A stretch of 64,000 bases of DNA. Source: Diorhabda sublineata. Lineage: Eukaryota > Arthropoda > Insecta > Coleoptera > Chrysomelidae. The position numbers and the translations under genes were made by a program. Below are positions 61,551-64,000 of the stretch, piece by piece. The stretch spans positions 36,425,385-36,489,384 of the forward strand of contig NC_079479.1 in NCBI RefSeq assembly GCF_026230105.1, in the 5' to 3' direction. The number at the start of each line of letters is the position of its first letter. Position 1 is the stretch's first letter. The notes under the pieces are model-generated. The model saw only the letters and a list, made by a program, of their open reading frames with translations. It had not been told where the DNA came from and ran no database searches.

Positions 61551-61719
61551 TACAGTGTGATTTGTTTTATAGAATTTTCGAGAAACTTACCACGAATTTA
61601 CCTGAGATAATACAAATTTTCGTCATTTTATCGGTGTTTTATTAATAGTAAGTTGTTCAGAATAATAGAAAATCGTTTGTATCGGTATTTCAAAAGTTAC
61701 ATAACCTCAAAATATCTAT
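61432..61719 (+). repeat. 287-bp direct repeat, copy 2
   Basis: Overlaps the end of 708-bp copy B by about 119 bases and then continues past it in step with copy 1 (TACAGTGTGATTTG, ATAATAGAAAATCGT). The whole 60534-61719 segment is therefore a composite with long direct ends, as an LTR-like or recombination product would have. Confidence 0.8.
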
Positions 61720-64000
61720 AAATAACTATTTGTTTATAAAAGTTGGAAATGTTGTTGTTTTATTTCGATTCCAAGTATCATTTCATTATCGAAAACTATT
61801 AATTCGTTGTTTTAACGCGAGTTTCCATAAGATGGATCCGATATTTTTGTCGAAATTTCGAAATTTGTTCGTTAAAGTAACTAATTACGATTTCGATTTG
61901 TAGATTTTTATTTAGTCAAAATGTCAAATAAAACGAAAAATTACAGCGTAATTCGAACAATAGACAAAATAATCGAGATAATAAACGTCGAATCTTGTTG
62001 TACAAATCGGTTTTCGTTGTAAAAAGCTTTACAACTTAACCTAACTTAACCTAACCTAACTTTACGAAGTAACTTTCGACAAATTGAAGTTGAAAACATA
62101 CTTTTTTAAATGAAATATCTACAGAATCATATCAAACAACAAAAAAAGTACGTAGAATGTTAATAGTATGTTTATTTACTATAAAAAAGTGGTTAAAAAA
62201 AGTTAATTTAGTTTTCAGTTGTTTGTGTGTACACCCTATATATTTATTGTATTAAAATACGTGATTAACGTATAAATAACGAATGTTTTATCGTTTTATT
62301 ACTCTATAATTGATATAAATAGTAAACGTGGATGATTTTTGTACCACGAGTAAAAAATATAGAGTTTCTGTTATAACTCACCCTGTATAATAGTAATCGC
62401 GGTATTATTACGGAATTATATATTTTTTCTAAAATAATTTCGTTGCTCGATACCCAGATAATAATTTAATAGGCCGCATCGACATATTTTTGATATAGGA
62501 AATACGTAAGTTATTATTTATTTTTTTTTTTACCCTACGCTCGGTTTTGATTGACAGCCGAATTTCATAGAAAATTATTTTTAATATATACGCGCAGCTG
62601 TTATTATTTTCGAGATTTCTCCGGGCCAATAGTTACTTTACGATATATAGTGTGGACGAATAAAAAACATACCGTTCGGTGCAAGTTAAAACATAAACGT
62701 TGGAAAATTTGTTAGAAAAAAACTACTTTCAAACTCGAAATGTACAAAAAACGGCGTCGTGAAGATGAACCAAATCGGAATAATGCATAATTTATAAAAA
62801 AAAAACATCGTTCCAACTACAAACGAGGTTATGTCGACGATTTTTCGGAAAAATTTCCATTAAATATGTTGAAAAAAGTATTTCGCGACGTTTAAACGAA
62901 AAAATCATACAAAAACGTTCGTTTTTCGTGAAAAAGAAAATGTTAATTCATCGAAATAATACACCGGGTGAAACATCTAATGCAACGCCCAAAATTAATG
63001 AGTTAAAGTTTGTATTAACCACCCTATTCGCTAGATTTAGCACTACGGGATTATTTACTGTTACCAGAGTTGAAAAAACTGTTCGGAAGTCGAAGATTTT
63101 TCAACAATACGATTGAGGTTATGAAAATTTGTACCGTAAATAAACTATTGTACCAAAATACCACTCGTAATCGCTTTATTTCTCTATTGGAGATCTAATA
63201 AATGAATAATTGTCAAAAAATTGACAATATTATACGTACTATTAGATATTCTCGAGGATTTTATTCCACCACCCGGTATATAATGCATCGAAAAAAAAAA
63301 CGACGATTTCAACGCTGTTACTAACAATTTTTTTTCGACATATTTTCCCAAGAACCTCGTCTTAATACAGGATGTTAGAAACACACCAATTTTTTTCTTT
63401 ATTTAACCACGTAAAATTGGATTGAAATTAACGAGATTTCGAGTTATTTAAAATGGCCGCCGTCAGATAATTTTTCAACCTAATAAGAATAATTTTCAAA
63501 TATGGTAGATGTGTATTATTAAAGTAGCACCGCGTTTCTATTGGCGGTTGTTATTTGCTATGTACTAGAAAGCGCCTCCCACATATTGATATCGACACCC
63601 TTTAAAGAGAGGGTGCGCCCTTTATACACACGTACATATTATACCGATAATAATACCACTATGAATCAAAAGTACCTTTCGATACGATCTATTTATATTC
63701 ATTTTTCTGTTTAAATATGTTTAATACCAATTATATATATTACAATTATAAAAGTTGATAAAAGTTAGGTTATGTTTATATCTTTTAGTTTAACGTACTT
63801 AGACAACGCTGTTTATTGGTATTTATAAACGATAATTTATATAAAAAATCTATTAAAATACATAAATTAATAATACGGTGTCTCAAACAAACGATTTTTG
63901 GACGATATCAATTACTCGTGAGTAAATTTTGGATGATTGACGCGGAATCTTTACTTCAATTCAAAAAGTTAAATTGTAGCTAATAAATAGAAGAATTGTC
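61720..64000. other. AT-rich region without recognised gene
   Basis: Short open frames (for example around 62928-63116) have no family features and no splice-compatible neighbours. Contains a TTAGG-type run at 62038-62063 and several CACCC(G/T)GTATA-type sequences (about 62381, 63270). No tRNA or rRNA seen. Confidence 0.5.

Noticed and set aside
62928..63116. Open frame of 62 codons in the right-hand AT-rich region
   Set aside because: No recognisable domain, no neighbouring exon, and length within chance expectation.

Overview
The window is animal nuclear DNA, almost certainly insect. It is AT-rich, the genes are split by GT-AG introns, and their closest relatives by recognisable domain content are arthropod. 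Short TTAGG runs (the common insect telomere motif) are scattered through it. A beetle would fit, but I cannot fix the order. All gene calls below are exon models read by eye from splice sites, reading phase and family motifs.

Layout, left to right. (1) Bases 2-931 are the 3' end of a plus-strand cyclic-nucleotide phosphodiesterase gene, closest to the PDE2 class. Its metal ligands are present, but a Met sits where the purine-binding Gln is expected. (2) Bases 1112-17801 are one tandem satellite of about 78 nearly identical units of 211-219 bp, so a quarter of the window is a single recently homogenised array. (3) Bases 19034-33635 encode, in 16 plus-strand exons, a 913-residue type II membrane protein: cytoplasmic N-terminus, membrane anchor, furin-type site, collagen triple helix, two Ig domains and a C-terminal olfactomedin domain. 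This is a colmedin/gliomedin-like protein. (4) Bases 34506-36183 hold four plus-strand exons for the cytosolic phenylalanyl-tRNA synthetase alpha subunit (493 residues). (5) Bases 36654-55831, minus strand, hold 24 coding exons for a 1553-residue cadherin. I assign it to the Cad99C/protocadherin-15 family. It converges on the synthetase gene and ends in a PDZ-binding tail. (6) Bases 55841-64000 show no convincing coding exon. They hold transposon-derived debris: a long inverted repeat, an exactly spaced 708-bp direct duplication and a second 287-bp duplication.

The genes are unrelated housekeeping, adhesion and signalling genes; nothing suggests a functional cluster. The most unusual content is repetitive: the 215-bp satellite; about 40 copies of a ~134-bp repeat confined to three introns of the cadherin gene, all in one orientation and amplified into 267-, 512- and 804-bp higher-order units; and a ~34-bp tandem repeat in another cadherin intron. 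The core of that last repeat, TGGCAACRYTG (the half-site sequence of RFX X-boxes), also occurs as scattered single copies between and within genes far more often than expected. I found no CRISPR array, bacterial operon, rRNA or tRNA gene.
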